DNA of 64,000 bases, from the NCBI GenBank assembly GCA_015064735.1, contig SVRP01000001.1:124001-188000 (forward strand). Reading direction: 5' to 3'. The stretch is from Oscillospiraceae bacterium (GTDB lineage Bacteria > Bacillota > Clostridia > Oscillospirales > CAG-272). How positions within the stretch are numbered: the stretch's first letter is position 1; every line of letters starts with the position of its first letter. Positions 31,860 to 39,834 of this stretch are shown here, one piece after another. The notes under the pieces are model-generated. The model was not told the DNA's origin. It worked only from the letters and a program-made list of their open reading frames with translations, and searched no databases. Both the position numbers and the translations under genes were made by a program.

Positions 31860-31910
31860 GGTTGACGATTTGGTTGACGAAATGGTTGAAAAACGGTTGC
31901 CGAGTGGTTG
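31860..31910 (+). repeat. Five GGTTG direct repeats at helical spacing
   Basis: GGTTG occurs at 31860, 31872, 31884, 31895 and 31906, spacings of 12, 12, 11 and 11 bases, about one helical turn. They lie between the cluster I terminator and promoter P2, so a protein binding array is possible. One frame reads AVDDLVDEMVEKRLPSG, so a decayed gene end is an alternative. Confidence 0.5.
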
Positions 31911-31924
31911 TCGCTCCGCCTTGT

Positions 31925-32060
31925 TTTGCTTTGATTATAAATAAAATTGTTTATTTTGAAAAAATATTGAAAAAATATCCGTAAAACTATTGACAAATGT
32001 TTCGGTTTATTGTAAGATAAAGTAAAGATAAACCAACACCAGTTGGAATAGAAAAGGAGA
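31925..32060 (+). promoter_or_regulatory. Early promoter P2
   Basis: TTGACA (31990), 17 bases, TAAGAT (32013), preceded by TTTTGAAAAAATATTGAAAAAATAT and followed by AAAGTAAAG as at P1. It drives cluster II, whose first ribosome site is at 32054. Confidence 0.78.
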
Positions 32061-32066
32061 AAAGAA

Positions 32067-32447
32067 ATGGCAGAAATCAAGATTATCAGCAAAGAGGAAC
32101 TCTACAAGATGTTCGACGAGGAAGAAAGGACCGGCAGAGATTTTCTCGACATCGAAAGACAGCAAGAAGTTGACGGTAAGTGGTGTCAGGTTTACAGGAA
32201 CACCAGAAACGGAGAGCTTTACGCAAGCCAAACAAGAAAGTCAGTACATATGGGGTTCAACTCCAACGAGGAAGGAAAGGTCGAGGAGCTCATCGCAACC
32301 GTAGAGAAGTACGGAGAAGCAGAAGCGAGCTACGGAGTTACCGGAAGAACGTGCCACGAAATGTTAGCACACGACCTTGCAAAGTTGCTCCCTCAGTTCA
32401 GATTTGTTATCGGGTATAACTACCAGTGCGAGGTGTACCAGAACTGA
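32067..32447 (+). CDS. Early cluster II protein, unknown (126 aa)
   Basis: This first gene after promoter P2 starts after AAAAGGAGAAAAGAA. The 126-residue protein (IKIISKEELYKMFDEEERTGRDFLDIERQQEVDGKWCQVYRNTRNGELYASQ) has an acidic helical N-terminus. No family is recognised. Confidence 0.65.
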   Translation: MAEIKIISKEELYKMFDEEERTGRDFLDIERQQEVDGKWCQVYRNTRNGELYASQTRKSVHMGFNSNEEGKVEELIATVEKYGEAEASYGVTGRTCHEMLAHDLAKLLPQFRFVIGYNYQCEVYQN

Positions 32448-32461
32448 CAGGAGGTAAAGAA

Positions 32462-32626
32462 ATGTTTGCATTGTCCCTGTGGAAGCACGAGGAGTTCAAG
32501 AAACTCCTCGGCTTCGCCAAAGATCAGGCAGAAGCCGAAGAAAAAGTCGCAGAAATCGTTAAGAAGTACGGAGCGGATTACCTGAAAGATTACGGGTACA
32601 GCATCCGCATCGAGCTTGCTATTTGA
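32462..32626 (+). CDS. Small early protein (54 aa), unknown
   Basis: ATG 32462 follows ACAGGAGGTAAAGAA. The product MFALSLWKHEEFKKLLGFAKDQAEAEEKVAEIVKKYGADYLK is helical. The ORF track begins 36 bases earlier without a ribosome site. Unknown function. Confidence 0.6.
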   Translation: MFALSLWKHEEFKKLLGFAKDQAEAEEKVAEIVKKYGADYLKDYGYSIRIELAI

Positions 32627-32639
32627 AAGGAGAACGAAA

Positions 32640-32792
32640 ATGAAGAAATGGGTTGTTCGAATCGTAAATGCAGATACAGGCAGAGTAAGAAATGCAACCG
32701 CAATGGCTGACACCAAGCAGCAGGCGGTTGATAAGGTTCGGATGAAAGACTCCGAGTACGTGGCGTTCTGTTACGTGGAAAGCGAGGGATGA
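32640..32792 (+). CDS. Small early protein (50 aa), unknown
   Basis: The ORF is too short for the track. ATG 32640 follows TTGAAAGGAGAACGAAA. The protein MKKWVVRIVNADTGRVRNATAMADTKQQAVDKVR has a beta hairpin then a helix. It is followed 3 bases later by another small gene. Confidence 0.6.
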   Translation: MKKWVVRIVNADTGRVRNATAMADTKQQAVDKVRMKDSEYVAFCYVESEG

Positions 32793-32795
32793 CAG

Positions 32796-32969
32796 ATGTT
32801 CTACGTGTATATGGATAGTCCCTACGGAACCGAGCTGATAGGTAGCTCAGAAGACAGAAAAACAGCCGAAGAGATCAAGGCTAAACAGGATGCGAAATGG
32901 GAGCCCGGCTTTATGTGGAGCACCCGCATCACCGAAAAAGAAGTAAAAGAATTCACTTGTTTCGATTGA
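32796..32969 (+). CDS. Small early protein (57 aa), unknown
   Basis: The ORF is absent from the track because of its length. ATG 32796 follows GCGAGGGATGACAG, a modest ribosome site. The protein MFYVYMDSPYGTELIGSSEDRKTAEEIKAKQDAKWEPGFMWS has strand-helix-strand order. The next gene has its own strong AAAGGAGAAACG site. Confidence 0.5.
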   Translation: MFYVYMDSPYGTELIGSSEDRKTAEEIKAKQDAKWEPGFMWSTRITEKEVKEFTCFD

Positions 32970-32982
32970 AAGGAGAAACGAT

Positions 32983-33306
32983 ATGGCAAAGTTCAAGTTC
33001 AAGAAGAATGACACGGTAGTAACCCACGACAATTTCGTAGCAATCGTAGTCGATATGGGAGAGGGCGAGGACGGAGTGAACTACTACGAGTGCAAGCCCG
33101 CAGCATTCCCCGGCATTGCTCGTGAGTTCCCGGAAGACCACCTGAAGCCTATTGAGTTGACGTGGAGATGGCTCTGGGAAGAAGTTCGCAAGACCTGCTC
33201 CTGCGATGAATTTGCAGACAACATCATCGGACACCTGATGGATGAACACGAGAGTTGGGAGTGGGATGCAATTATCCCTATGTCCGCCCTCTCGGCACTG
33301 AACTGA
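32983..33306 (+). CDS. Early protein, unknown (107 aa)
   Basis: This 107-residue protein begins AKFKFKKNDTVVTHDNFVAIVVDMGEGEDGVNYYECKPAAFPGIAREFPEDHLKPIE, an SH3-like small barrel pattern, then a helical half rich in Trp and Glu. The start follows AAAGGAGAAACGAT. Phage proteins with such barrels often regulate transcription, but no close family is evident. Confidence 0.6.
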   Translation: MAKFKFKKNDTVVTHDNFVAIVVDMGEGEDGVNYYECKPAAFPGIAREFPEDHLKPIELTWRWLWEEVRKTCSCDEFADNIIGHLMDEHESWEWDAIIPMSALSALN

Positions 33307-33318
33307 AAGGAGAAAGAT

Positions 33319-33561
33319 GTGGGTTATTACGTTGCGAATACGCTGAATGGCTGGAAGCGTTTTGTTCAGTTAAGAGACGCTAAAAAGGCTGTTCTTGAAA
33401 GCAGTAGAAAATGCAAAGACACTCGATATTACGTATGCGACGGTTCGATAATCGGTCCCGTGGTTTGTTATGCACTGGGCGGAGAGTTGTACAAGGCAGA
33501 TGGATACCTTTACGAAAGGAGAGACAGCGATGACACTATTCGATTTGAAAGGCGTGATTGA
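33319..33561 (+). CDS. Small early protein, unknown (80 aa)
   Basis: The GTG start 33319 follows GAAAGGAGAAAGAT. The 80-residue basic protein (GYYVANTLNGWKRFVQLRDAKKAVLESSRKCKDTRYYVCDGS) overlaps the next gene by 32 bases; its tail is the coding region of that gene's ribosome site. Unknown. Confidence 0.5.
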   Translation: MGYYVANTLNGWKRFVQLRDAKKAVLESSRKCKDTRYYVCDGSIIGPVVCYALGGELYKADGYLYERRDSDDTIRFERRD

Positions 33562-33910
33562 TTTCACCTTCGACATCGCAGATGACGAGATCGACGCCAG
33601 TTTCTACATAGAGCTCGACGAGATCAGGCAAGATTACCTGAAGGAGATCGAGGTTGTAAGAATCTCGAAAGACCTGATTGTGTGTAAGCTCACACAGTTC
33701 CTTCGCAGAAAGGCGATTTTTCACCCGACCGAGATCACGAAGTATCTTGATGACAACTACGATGACATCGAATGGAAGAACTATTTGAAAGCTCAGCTCA
33801 CCAAGACACCGAAAGGCAAGGTTGACATCACAGATGATGGCGGTGAAGCCGTGTACCGCTTCATCAATGACGATATGTACGATTTCCTCACGGCAGAAAA
33901 AGAAGATTAA
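33530..33910 (+). CDS. Acidic early protein, unknown (126 aa)
   Basis: The start chosen is ATG 33530 after GAAAGGAGAGACAGCG. The 126-residue acidic protein contains FDIADDEIDASFYIELDEIRQDYLKEIEVV and ITKYLDDNYDDIEWKNYLKAQL. The charge pattern would suit a DNA-mimic or inhibitor, but nothing more specific can be said. Confidence 0.6.
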   Translation: MTLFDLKGVIDFTFDIADDEIDASFYIELDEIRQDYLKEIEVVRISKDLIVCKLTQFLRRKAIFHPTEITKYLDDNYDDIEWKNYLKAQLTKTPKGKVDITDDGGEAVYRFINDDMYDFLTAEKED

Positions 33911-33922
33911 GGAGATAAGAAA

Positions 33923-34279
33923 ATGGCAAGAAAGAAAATGTTCAAGACAACGGTTGATATTCACGAGAAGATGCTCGGCGGCAACTTCGACACGGGAGCC
34001 TACACCTACGTTAAGGAGTGCGATACGCTCGAACAGGCGAAGGACATCAAGGATCTGCTTTGGCAGGCTATCGAGATCGAAGGCATCGGCGACACCGAAT
34101 GCTTTGTAGAGGTTTTGATCGAGAAGAACGGAGAATACCGTGACAGAGATGAGTTCGTTATGGTAACGAAGATCGTCAGAACCGATGTCCCCAGCAAGTT
34201 CGTTGTATGGGGAGATATGGAACCCCATCTGTTCGAGGTTGACAAAGAAAAGAGCGTCCTCAATATCGAATTGGCATAA
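33923..34279 (+). CDS. Early protein, unknown (118 aa)
   Basis: This 118-residue protein starts after TTAAGGAGATAAGAAA. It reads ARKKMFKTTVDIHEKMLGGNFDTGAYTYVKECDTLEQAKDIKDLLWQAIEIEG with alternating strands and helices. No known family. Confidence 0.6.
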   Translation: MARKKMFKTTVDIHEKMLGGNFDTGAYTYVKECDTLEQAKDIKDLLWQAIEIEGIGDTECFVEVLIEKNGEYRDRDEFVMVTKIVRTDVPSKFVVWGDMEPHLFEVDKEKSVLNIELA

Positions 34280-34293
34280 AGGAGAAAGAAAGT

Positions 34294-34686
34294 ATGGTTT
34301 TCACAGAAGCAGACAAGGAGAAGCTAATCAGCAACATCGAAGAGATGGTTGCCTACATCAAGGAAAGCATCCAGCCAAGAGTGAACGACGAGATCGAGGT
34401 TCACTTCGGGGGCAAGCACACTTGTATCAGAAGTGGTTCCGTTACAGACGAGTATCATCTGAAGGTTACGCCGAAGTGTATCGAATATGCCGTAAAGTTC
34501 GGTCCATACGGAAACTTTGGAGAAAAGGGTTCAAGAAACCTCGCATCCAGCATTAACAGAATCACCGAGTATCCTGAGTTTATGCTCGATTTTGTCAAGA
34601 ACTGGTTCGACATCAAGTGCAGACTCAACACGGCAGTATCGGAACAGGAAGACGCTATGAAAGCGATTTACGAATTCAAAGTGTGA
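34294..34686 (+). CDS. Early protein, unknown (130 aa)
   Basis: This 130-residue protein starts after TAAAGGAGAAAGAAAGT. It has a long N-terminal helix (EADKEKLISNIEEMVAYIKESIQ), a beta-rich middle and a helical end with EYPEFMLDFVKNWFDIKCRL. Function unknown. Confidence 0.6.
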   Translation: MVFTEADKEKLISNIEEMVAYIKESIQPRVNDEIEVHFGGKHTCIRSGSVTDEYHLKVTPKCIEYAVKFGPYGNFGEKGSRNLASSINRITEYPEFMLDFVKNWFDIKCRLNTAVSEQEDAMKAIYEFKV

Positions 34687-34696
34687 GGTGAAAGAT

Positions 34697-35017
34697 ATGA
34701 CATTCAGCAAATGAAACATCGAATCAGAGCTCGGATATAAGCCCATCACGACCTTTTGGATGGATTTCAGCATTGCCGAGCAGTACAGTAAGTCGGGTGT
34801 TATTGACACCTTCCGCAGAGCGATGAAGGAATGGAAGCACAATTACAAGTATCTGACGGAGCTTGTAATGGTTCTCAATCACAAGGTCGCCCAGCACTAC
34901 CGCACGTTTCCCGATCTCGCCGCACTGTACCAGCAGTTGTTTGAGCAGGCGGAGACATACGCCCTCGAAAACCTGAAGGGCGAAGAATTGCAGTATTACT
35001 ACGACACCACGAATTGA
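34697..35017 (+). pseudogene. Phage gene interrupted by in-frame TGA at codon 6
   Basis: From ATG 34697 (after GAGGTGAAAGAT) the frame reads MTFSK, a TGA at 34712-34714, then NIESELGYKPITTFW continuous with the 85-residue ORF from 34760. The family it resembles starts MTF...WNIESELG and contains FWMDFSIAE, YLTELVMVLNHK and LKGEEL, so TGG to TGA has probably removed a Trp codon. Neighbouring genes use TGA as stop, so recoding is unlikely. Reinitiation at ATG 34760 could still make a shortened protein. Confidence 0.7.
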
Positions 35018-35028
35018 AAGGAGCGACT

Positions 35029-35226
35029 ATGGCAAGAGTGAAGTATTTGCCGAGAAAGAGAGGTCTCGAAATCGGCATCCAGCAGTTCCCGAATTTCAGC
35101 GTCACCGGAAGCGTTATCGGTATGAAAGAAAAGTATTACGGCAAAGACGCCCTGCTCGTTCGATGTGGTTCGTGGATCTACAATGTAACGAGCCGACCTG
35201 ATATTTACTATGGAGAGGCGTATTGA
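35029..35226 (+). CDS. Small basic early protein, unknown (65 aa)
   Basis: ATG 35029 follows TGAAAGGAGCGACT. The 65-residue basic protein (ARVKYLPRKRGLEIGIQQFPNFSVTGSVIGMKEKYYGKDALLVRCGSWIYNVTS) is beta-rich and may be a small nucleic-acid-binding barrel. It ends the first part of cluster II. Confidence 0.6.
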   Translation: MARVKYLPRKRGLEIGIQQFPNFSVTGSVIGMKEKYYGKDALLVRCGSWIYNVTSRPDIYYGEAY

Positions 35227-35399
35227 CCTGCGACCTCCCAAACACCCTTAAACACCCTCGAAAATCGCACAAAACTCTCGCCAAGAGGTTTTCTTTGGGC
35301 GAACCACCAAATACCCTACCGAAAACAAAACCCCGCACAAGCGAAATTTGAGGCATCTACGGGCATTCAGTTACCAGACGGATATGGAAGGAGAAACAG
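35227..35399 (+). other. Intergenic stretch inside cluster II
   Basis: No gene is supported here. It has CAAACACCCTTAAACACCCTC direct repeats and AACAAAACCCCGC...ACGGGCAT like the block at 24439. No TTGACT promoter of the P1 type is present, so the genes after it are probably still read from P2. Confidence 0.4.
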
Positions 35400-35786
35400 A
35401 TGGCAAAGAAATTGACACCGGAACAGATTGAGAAGATGGCGGTCGAAGTCAGAAAGTTCTTGCTTGATAAGCAGCTTTGGATCGACGTGACTATCTATTT
35501 CAACGGAAAGGCGTTCAGCACGAACGATAAGAGCGGAGAACACTTCGCATACAACGATCCGAATGACCTCATCGTAATCGAGGACGCAGATCCCAAGCGT
35601 TGCCTCGAATACACGGGAGAAATCCTCTGTATGACTTTCGAGGGACCGCTTTACGAGTGCATCAACGGATACAGCGGAGCATATGGTAATAAAGTGGTCG
35701 AAGGTCTTATGAAGATCTTCGGAAAGTACGGTTGCTATTACGAGCAGGGATACGCTTGGTCGCTGGCACTGTACCCTAACGATTGA
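35400..35786 (+). CDS. Early protein, unknown (128 aa)
   Basis: This 128-residue protein starts after GGAAGGAGAAACAG. The sequence LTPEQIEKMAVEVRKFLLDKQLWIDVTIYFNGKAFSTNDKSGEHFAYNDPNDLIVIEDADPKRCLEYTGEILCMTFEGPLYE resembles a common gut-phage protein family of unknown role. Confidence 0.65.
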   Translation: MAKKLTPEQIEKMAVEVRKFLLDKQLWIDVTIYFNGKAFSTNDKSGEHFAYNDPNDLIVIEDADPKRCLEYTGEILCMTFEGPLYECINGYSGAYGNKVVEGLMKIFGKYGCYYEQGYAWSLALYPND

Positions 35787-35803
35787 GAAAGGAAGAAAAA
35801 AGA

Positions 35804-36637
35804 ATGTTAAGGAAGATTTACGCAGAGATCGAGTTCGACCAAGAGGTTGCAGACCGATACGCAGAAACCAACGGCTTGGATGAGCCGACGCCCATCGACC
35901 ATCTCGAAAAGGAATTCGGTTGGCTCGAACAGAGCGGATTTACCCTTGGGAAAGCCGTGATCGCCGATGGTGACGACGACTCCGTTTGGGAGCGATACAT
36001 CAACTACCTGTTTGAGTGGGCGTTGGAACGTGCAGAGGATTTTGACCGAAAGGGAGAATCGCCTATGTCTTACGAGAGATTCGAGACGAAAGCACACCTT
36101 TCCGCCCCTCTCGTTCTCGCCTATCCCTCGATTGTCAATGTGATGATCGCCGATCTCGGAAACGGAGAAAAGACAGACGCAGGAGACAGAACGAGCTCGT
36201 TTTTCCAAATCGCCAAGAAGAAGGTAGGAGACAGTTGGAAATACCTGAACGTGCAGCTCATCGAGCGTATCGTTGCAGGGAGAATCGACAAGGACTACTA
36301 CGAGCTGTACGTGGTTGATGATATGAACGGCAAAGACTGTCATTCCTTCGAAACGAAGCACCTCTCGGAGAACGAGCTGTTTACGCTTATGAGCGAACTG
36401 ATGGAACGCATAGAGAAAAGAGCCGGAATCCGTGGAGTGCCTACCGTCCGCTCTGTTCAGAACAGTCTGCCCCGAAAGAAAGATCAGACAGTCGAGGAAA
36501 CGAACCGATGCTACCGTTGGCTCGTAGAATTTATGGCTGACAACAATATGTCCGTCAAAGAGCTGGCTGATTTTTGCGAGAGGAACGACGAATGGGTTTT
36601 CAGCAGGATGCTCGAAGATTGCGAGGAGGGAGAATGA
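35804..36637 (+). CDS. Early protein, unknown (277 aa)
   Basis: The start chosen is ATG 35804 after GAAAGGAAGAAAAAAGA. The 277-residue acidic protein has DEPTPIDHLEKEFGWLEQSGFTLGKAVIADGDDDSVWERYINYLFEWA and a C-terminal helical part (CYRWLVEFMADNNMSVKELADFCERNDEWVFSRML) that looks like a small HTH or scaffold helix pair. No family is recognised. Confidence 0.6.
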   Translation: MLRKIYAEIEFDQEVADRYAETNGLDEPTPIDHLEKEFGWLEQSGFTLGKAVIADGDDDSVWERYINYLFEWALERAEDFDRKGESPMSYERFETKAHLSAPLVLAYPSIVNVMIADLGNGEKTDAGDRTSSFFQIAKKKVGDSWKYLNVQLIERIVAGRIDKDYYELYVVDDMNGKDCHSFETKHLSENELFTLMSELMERIEKRAGIRGVPTVRSVQNSLPRKKDQTVEETNRCYRWLVEFMADNNMSVKELADFCERNDEWVFSRMLEDCEEGE

Positions 36638-36638
36638 T

Positions 36639-36941
36639 ATGTCATACGAACAGCATATGAAGCATTACCGAAACCACAGAAAAGACCGCCACTGTCAGCA
36701 ATGCAGTGGCTATTTCGGCGATGGAAAGTGCGAGGAAGTCCCGCCTACGCTCGAAGAGCTGAGAGAGATCGAGAAAAAATCGTTTGCGATACTGCTCGAA
36801 GCAGCAAAGACGTTTCCGTTTCCGGCTCACATCTTTATGACAGGAAGACATTGGAAGATTACCGATAAGCCGAACCTGTTTTCCTTGCAAGTCAACAGCT
36901 ACGAAGAACTGCTGGAATTCGGCAAAAATTACGTCGGATAA
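36639..36941 (+). CDS. Small Cys-containing early protein (100 aa)
   Basis: This 100-residue protein starts just after its neighbour. Its N-terminal HRKDRHCQQCSGYFGDGKCEEVPPT carries a CxxC and a third Cys, and a helix-rich middle follows. It closes cluster II before promoter P3. Confidence 0.6.
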   Translation: MSYEQHMKHYRNHRKDRHCQQCSGYFGDGKCEEVPPTLEELREIEKKSFAILLEAAKTFPFPAHIFMTGRHWKITDKPNLFSLQVNSYEELLEFGKNYVG

Positions 36942-37080
36942 ATGAAAACAGATATTCTCGAAAATTTTTTCGAAAACTTTTGAAAAACCTATTGACTTAG
37001 GCGGTAGGTGTTGTAAGATAAAGTAAAGTAAATCCACATCGGGAGCGGTGCAGACCGCTTGTTTTTAACAGCAACAGTTA
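36942..37080 (+). promoter_or_regulatory. Early promoter P3
   Basis: TTGACT (36992), 16 bases, TAAGAT (37014), with GAAAATTTTTTCGAAAACTTTTGAAAAAC upstream and AAAGTAAAG downstream. A TTACCGATTGGA element follows at 37079. It drives cluster III. Confidence 0.78.
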
Positions 37081-37112
37081 CCGATTGGATAGTCAGAAAG
37101 GAGTTATCGGAA

Positions 37113-37667
37113 ATGCTCAATGAGTTGATTTTGAGATTGCTCGAATTGGAGCACGAACCTGAAGAAAAAGAAAAGGTTTACAAAGCCATCGAGAAGAAAG
37201 GCGTGGATAGAAAGACCGCCGACCTTATGGCGAGGGAGTATTACAAGGCTTGGGAAGCCAAGACCGAAGAAGAACAGGAGGCGGCAGACGAAGCGGCTCT
37301 CAAATTGGAGATCAGAAGACGAGCACTCGAAAAGGCAAGAGACCTCGGATGGATTACCTACGAGGATGAGCGGGGCGGCGTAGAATTCGAGCAGTTCAGT
37401 CCTGCGGGAGAGGATTTTCTTTTCTACATTCACGGAGACGAAGACCTCGTGAAAGGCGTGGTTGAATATGCAAGGGATTGGGATCCTGAAGAACACGTGG
37501 AGATGTGGGTGCAGGCGAAGACGAACTCGGACAACCCGAACAGAAACAGCATCCCATCAATCAGAACGCTCGTAAATGATGCGGATGAAATAGTCGAGAT
37601 GCTTGAAACTCTTTCGGACGCACTGGTTGACGTGAAAGCGGAGGTCGAAGAACAATGGTACGATTGA
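37113..37667 (+). CDS. Helical acidic early protein, unknown (184 aa)
   Basis: The start chosen is ATG 37113 after GAAAGGAGTTATCGGAA. The 184-residue protein is helical and strongly acidic: LILRLLELEHEPEEKEKVYKAIEKKGVDRKTADLMAREYYKAWEAKTEEEQEAADE, then a compact middle domain. It is the first gene after P3. Unknown function. Confidence 0.65.
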   Translation: MLNELILRLLELEHEPEEKEKVYKAIEKKGVDRKTADLMAREYYKAWEAKTEEEQEAADEAALKLEIRRRALEKARDLGWITYEDERGGVEFEQFSPAGEDFLFYIHGDEDLVKGVVEYARDWDPEEHVEMWVQAKTNSDNPNRNSIPSIRTLVNDADEIVEMLETLSDALVDVKAEVEEQWYD

Positions 37668-37969
37668 CAACCGTTTGTCCCGATTGCGAGCAGTTCGTGA
37701 ACAAGAAGATCCAGATCGACCAGAACAGACAGGCAATTTGGGTATGCCCCGAATGCGGCTCAGTACATATGGACGACTCTTGGTACAAGGTCGTGGATGA
37801 GGCTGGTTACAAGAGAGTAGGTCTTGTAAAAGGAATGTGCGGATTCTACCTGTTCGACACCGGCATCGAAGTAATAGGCGTAATCACAGACGGAGTTGAC
37901 CGTTGGGAAGAAGAGTTCCCTGACAGAACGGAATGCTTGTCTTGGTTCGTAAGTTTTATGGAGGTATAA
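37655..37969 (+). CDS. Zinc-ribbon early protein (104 aa)
   Basis: This 104-residue protein starts inside its neighbour after CGGAGGTCGAAGAACA. The N-terminal CPDCEQF and CPECGSV pairs, 18 residues apart, form a clear zinc ribbon; the rest is a mixed domain. Function unknown. Confidence 0.62.
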   Translation: MVRLTTVCPDCEQFVNKKIQIDQNRQAIWVCPECGSVHMDDSWYKVVDEAGYKRVGLVKGMCGFYLFDTGIEVIGVITDGVDRWEEEFPDRTECLSWFVSFMEV

Positions 37970-37970
37970 G

Positions 37971-38231
37971 ATGTCAGAAAAGATAGTCGATCTCGAAACT
38001 ATCCTGAAAAAGCACTTTGGTTGCAAGAGCCCGTTCCTGAAGAACCCGATTGTGGTAGATCAGGGGATTGAATGGAAGCATTACCGTTACATCAGCAGAA
38101 ACGGAGACAAGGCGTATGCGAAGCTCGTTGAACTGATATACGACCTTGAAAAGCTCCTGCCCGACCTCATCGACTCGAATGAGATCGTGGAACAGCTCGA
38201 CCAGATAGTAGATGGCGACAGCCCGTACTGA
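37971..38231 (+). CDS. Small early protein, unknown (86 aa)
   Basis: This 86-residue protein (KIVDLETILKKHFGCKSPFLKNPIVVDQGIEWKHYRYISRNGDKAYAKLVELIYDLEKLLPDLIDSNEI) starts one base after the preceding stop following GGAGGTATAAG. Helical second half. No family is recognised. Confidence 0.6.
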   Translation: MSEKIVDLETILKKHFGCKSPFLKNPIVVDQGIEWKHYRYISRNGDKAYAKLVELIYDLEKLLPDLIDSNEIVEQLDQIVDGDSPY

Positions 38232-38245
38232 TAGGAGGAACGAAT

Positions 38246-39214
38246 ATGAAAGAAGTAATCAAGCAGCTCGTGAGAGAAGCCATTGACAGTAAGATGTGTC
38301 ATTGGAAGAAGAAATCCGATGGTTATTATCACGAAGAGATCTACGCAGACTACCGTGACGAAATGGACGACAAAACTCTGCAAGAGATTATGGAAGCTCC
38401 TGATCCTGAGCAACGCTTCTATGATAAAATGTTCGAGTGGTATCAGGATGCGGAGTGGCAGATTGAGCACGACCTGTTCAAGCACGTGATGGCTACCGTC
38501 GAAATGGGAATACAGGATGCGGAGTGCTACGAGGATGAGGTAAAGGACTATATCCGAGAGCTCGTTTCCATTGATTATCCGTATGAGCATTTCCTGAAGC
38601 AAGAGTTCTGCGTGAACATCTTCGTAGATACCGGCGATGGCAACTACGATTATGTTCTCAACTGCGTGTATCCGCACTACAACGGAAGATGTGGAGAAAC
38701 CATCGACGATAAGGCAAGTATCCTTTGGCTCACTCGCCAGCAGGGTTACACCAAGACCGATTTGAACAAGGCTCTCCGTAAGGGAGACATCAAAGATCCG
38801 CACGGCTTCCTCGAATCAATGCGACAGGAGGTTATCAACCACGGCTCGCATATGGCAATCCTGACGTTCCTCGTGCGAATGACTCTCGAAGAGATCTTCG
38901 AGCTGAACGAACTGCTGAAGCTGCAAGACAGAAACGGACACTTTTACGATGCGGAGAAGCGTCCGTACTGCGGATATGTCCTTATCGACAAGAAAGTGGA
39001 GTGCGGCTTGTATGACCTTTGGGGAGGCGGCGGTAGCATCCTTGAACTCCAGCTCGAAAAGGATGTCAGACTCCCGATTCGCTTCATTCGCTCTGCAACC
39101 GTAGATGGAGGCGACGGGTACTCCATCAGAAATGTTTACGGCACAGACTCCTCGATTTATCGAGATGTCATAAAGAAAATCCACGCACCGAAAGAAAAGA
39201 AAGGAGCCGAATAA
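38246..39214 (+). CDS. Large early protein, unknown (322 aa)
   Basis: At 322 residues this is one of the largest early proteins. It has a helical N-terminus, YGHYNGRCGETIDDKASILWLTRQQGYTKTDLNKAL, and a C-terminal beta domain (CGLYDLWGGGGSILELQLEKDVRLPIRFIRSATVDG). Homologues occur in many Firmicutes phages and mobile elements as far as I recall, always without a known role. The start follows ATAGGAGGAACGAAT. Confidence 0.65.
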   Translation: MKEVIKQLVREAIDSKMCHWKKKSDGYYHEEIYADYRDEMDDKTLQEIMEAPDPEQRFYDKMFEWYQDAEWQIEHDLFKHVMATVEMGIQDAECYEDEVKDYIRELVSIDYPYEHFLKQEFCVNIFVDTGDGNYDYVLNCVYPHYNGRCGETIDDKASILWLTRQQGYTKTDLNKALRKGDIKDPHGFLESMRQEVINHGSHMAILTFLVRMTLEEIFELNELLKLQDRNGHFYDAEKRPYCGYVLIDKKVECGLYDLWGGGGSILELQLEKDVRLPIRFIRSATVDGGDGYSIRNVYGTDSSIYRDVIKKIHAPKEKKGAE

Positions 39215-39544
39215 ATGGCTGATAAGAAACAGATTTATGAAGTCCTCGAAGAGAGGGCGTTCAAGGAGCTCGAAGAATACGAGCAGATGATGCTCCAGAA
39301 GGAACCCTGCGAGATTTACGATGCTTGTTACGACATCGTGTTCTACAAGGGATTGCTCGGATACATTCAGGATCAGCTTTCGCTCGATTTTGAAGAGTGG
39401 GAGGTTGAATGCCTGAGAAACGTATCCCCTCTCCTGAAAGCTCTGTACGATATTTGGTTCACCCACACGGAATTGTCCGCCCATACATACGACGATACGA
39501 AGGAGATATTCGTAGAACTCATCAACGATAGCAAGGAGGAATGA
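39215..39544 (+). CDS. Acidic early protein, unknown (109 aa)
   Basis: This 109-residue acidic helical protein (DKKQIYEVLEERAFKELEEYEQMMLQKEPCEIYDACYDIVFYKGLLGYIQDQ) starts directly at the end of the 322-residue gene and ends 1 base before the next. No known family. Confidence 0.6.
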   Translation: MADKKQIYEVLEERAFKELEEYEQMMLQKEPCEIYDACYDIVFYKGLLGYIQDQLSLDFEEWEVECLRNVSPLLKALYDIWFTHTELSAHTYDDTKEIFVELINDSKEE

Positions 39545-39545
39545 G

Positions 39546-39821
39546 ATGGAAGTTTACATCAAGCTGACAGCCGACGAGATCAGAGAGATGGTCCCGTATG
39601 CCGTGGTATGCGAGACTATGAGCAGTTCTCGGTGGAACACCGGCAGAAGAAAGCGTTTGATGCGTGAGTGGTTCACGGAGAGCGAGAGAAACGCTTGCAA
39701 CCGTCTTCACGCACAGGCGAGAACGTGGTATCTCCACAAAGGAGTTCCTGATGAGGTGGTAATGAAGCCTACCACTCTCGCTCTTTGGCACAAGCTCGCT
39801 GGATTCTGTTGCGAGCTGTAA
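39546..39821 (+). CDS. Early protein, unknown (91 aa)
   Basis: This 91-residue protein reads EVYIKLTADEIREMVPYAVVCETMSSSRWNTGRRKRLMREWFTESERNACNRLHAQARTWYLHKGVPDEVVM, basic and helical. The start follows GCAAGGAGGAATGAG. A DNA-binding role is possible from charge only. Confidence 0.6.
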   Translation: MEVYIKLTADEIREMVPYAVVCETMSSSRWNTGRRKRLMREWFTESERNACNRLHAQARTWYLHKGVPDEVVMKPTTLALWHKLAGFCCEL

Positions 39822-39834
39822 GGAGGCCTGAAAG

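Noticed and set aside
34712-34714. Alternative genetic code (TGA read as Trp)
   Set aside because: Many genes in the same phage end at TGA with tight overlap to the next start, and only one in-frame TGA was found.
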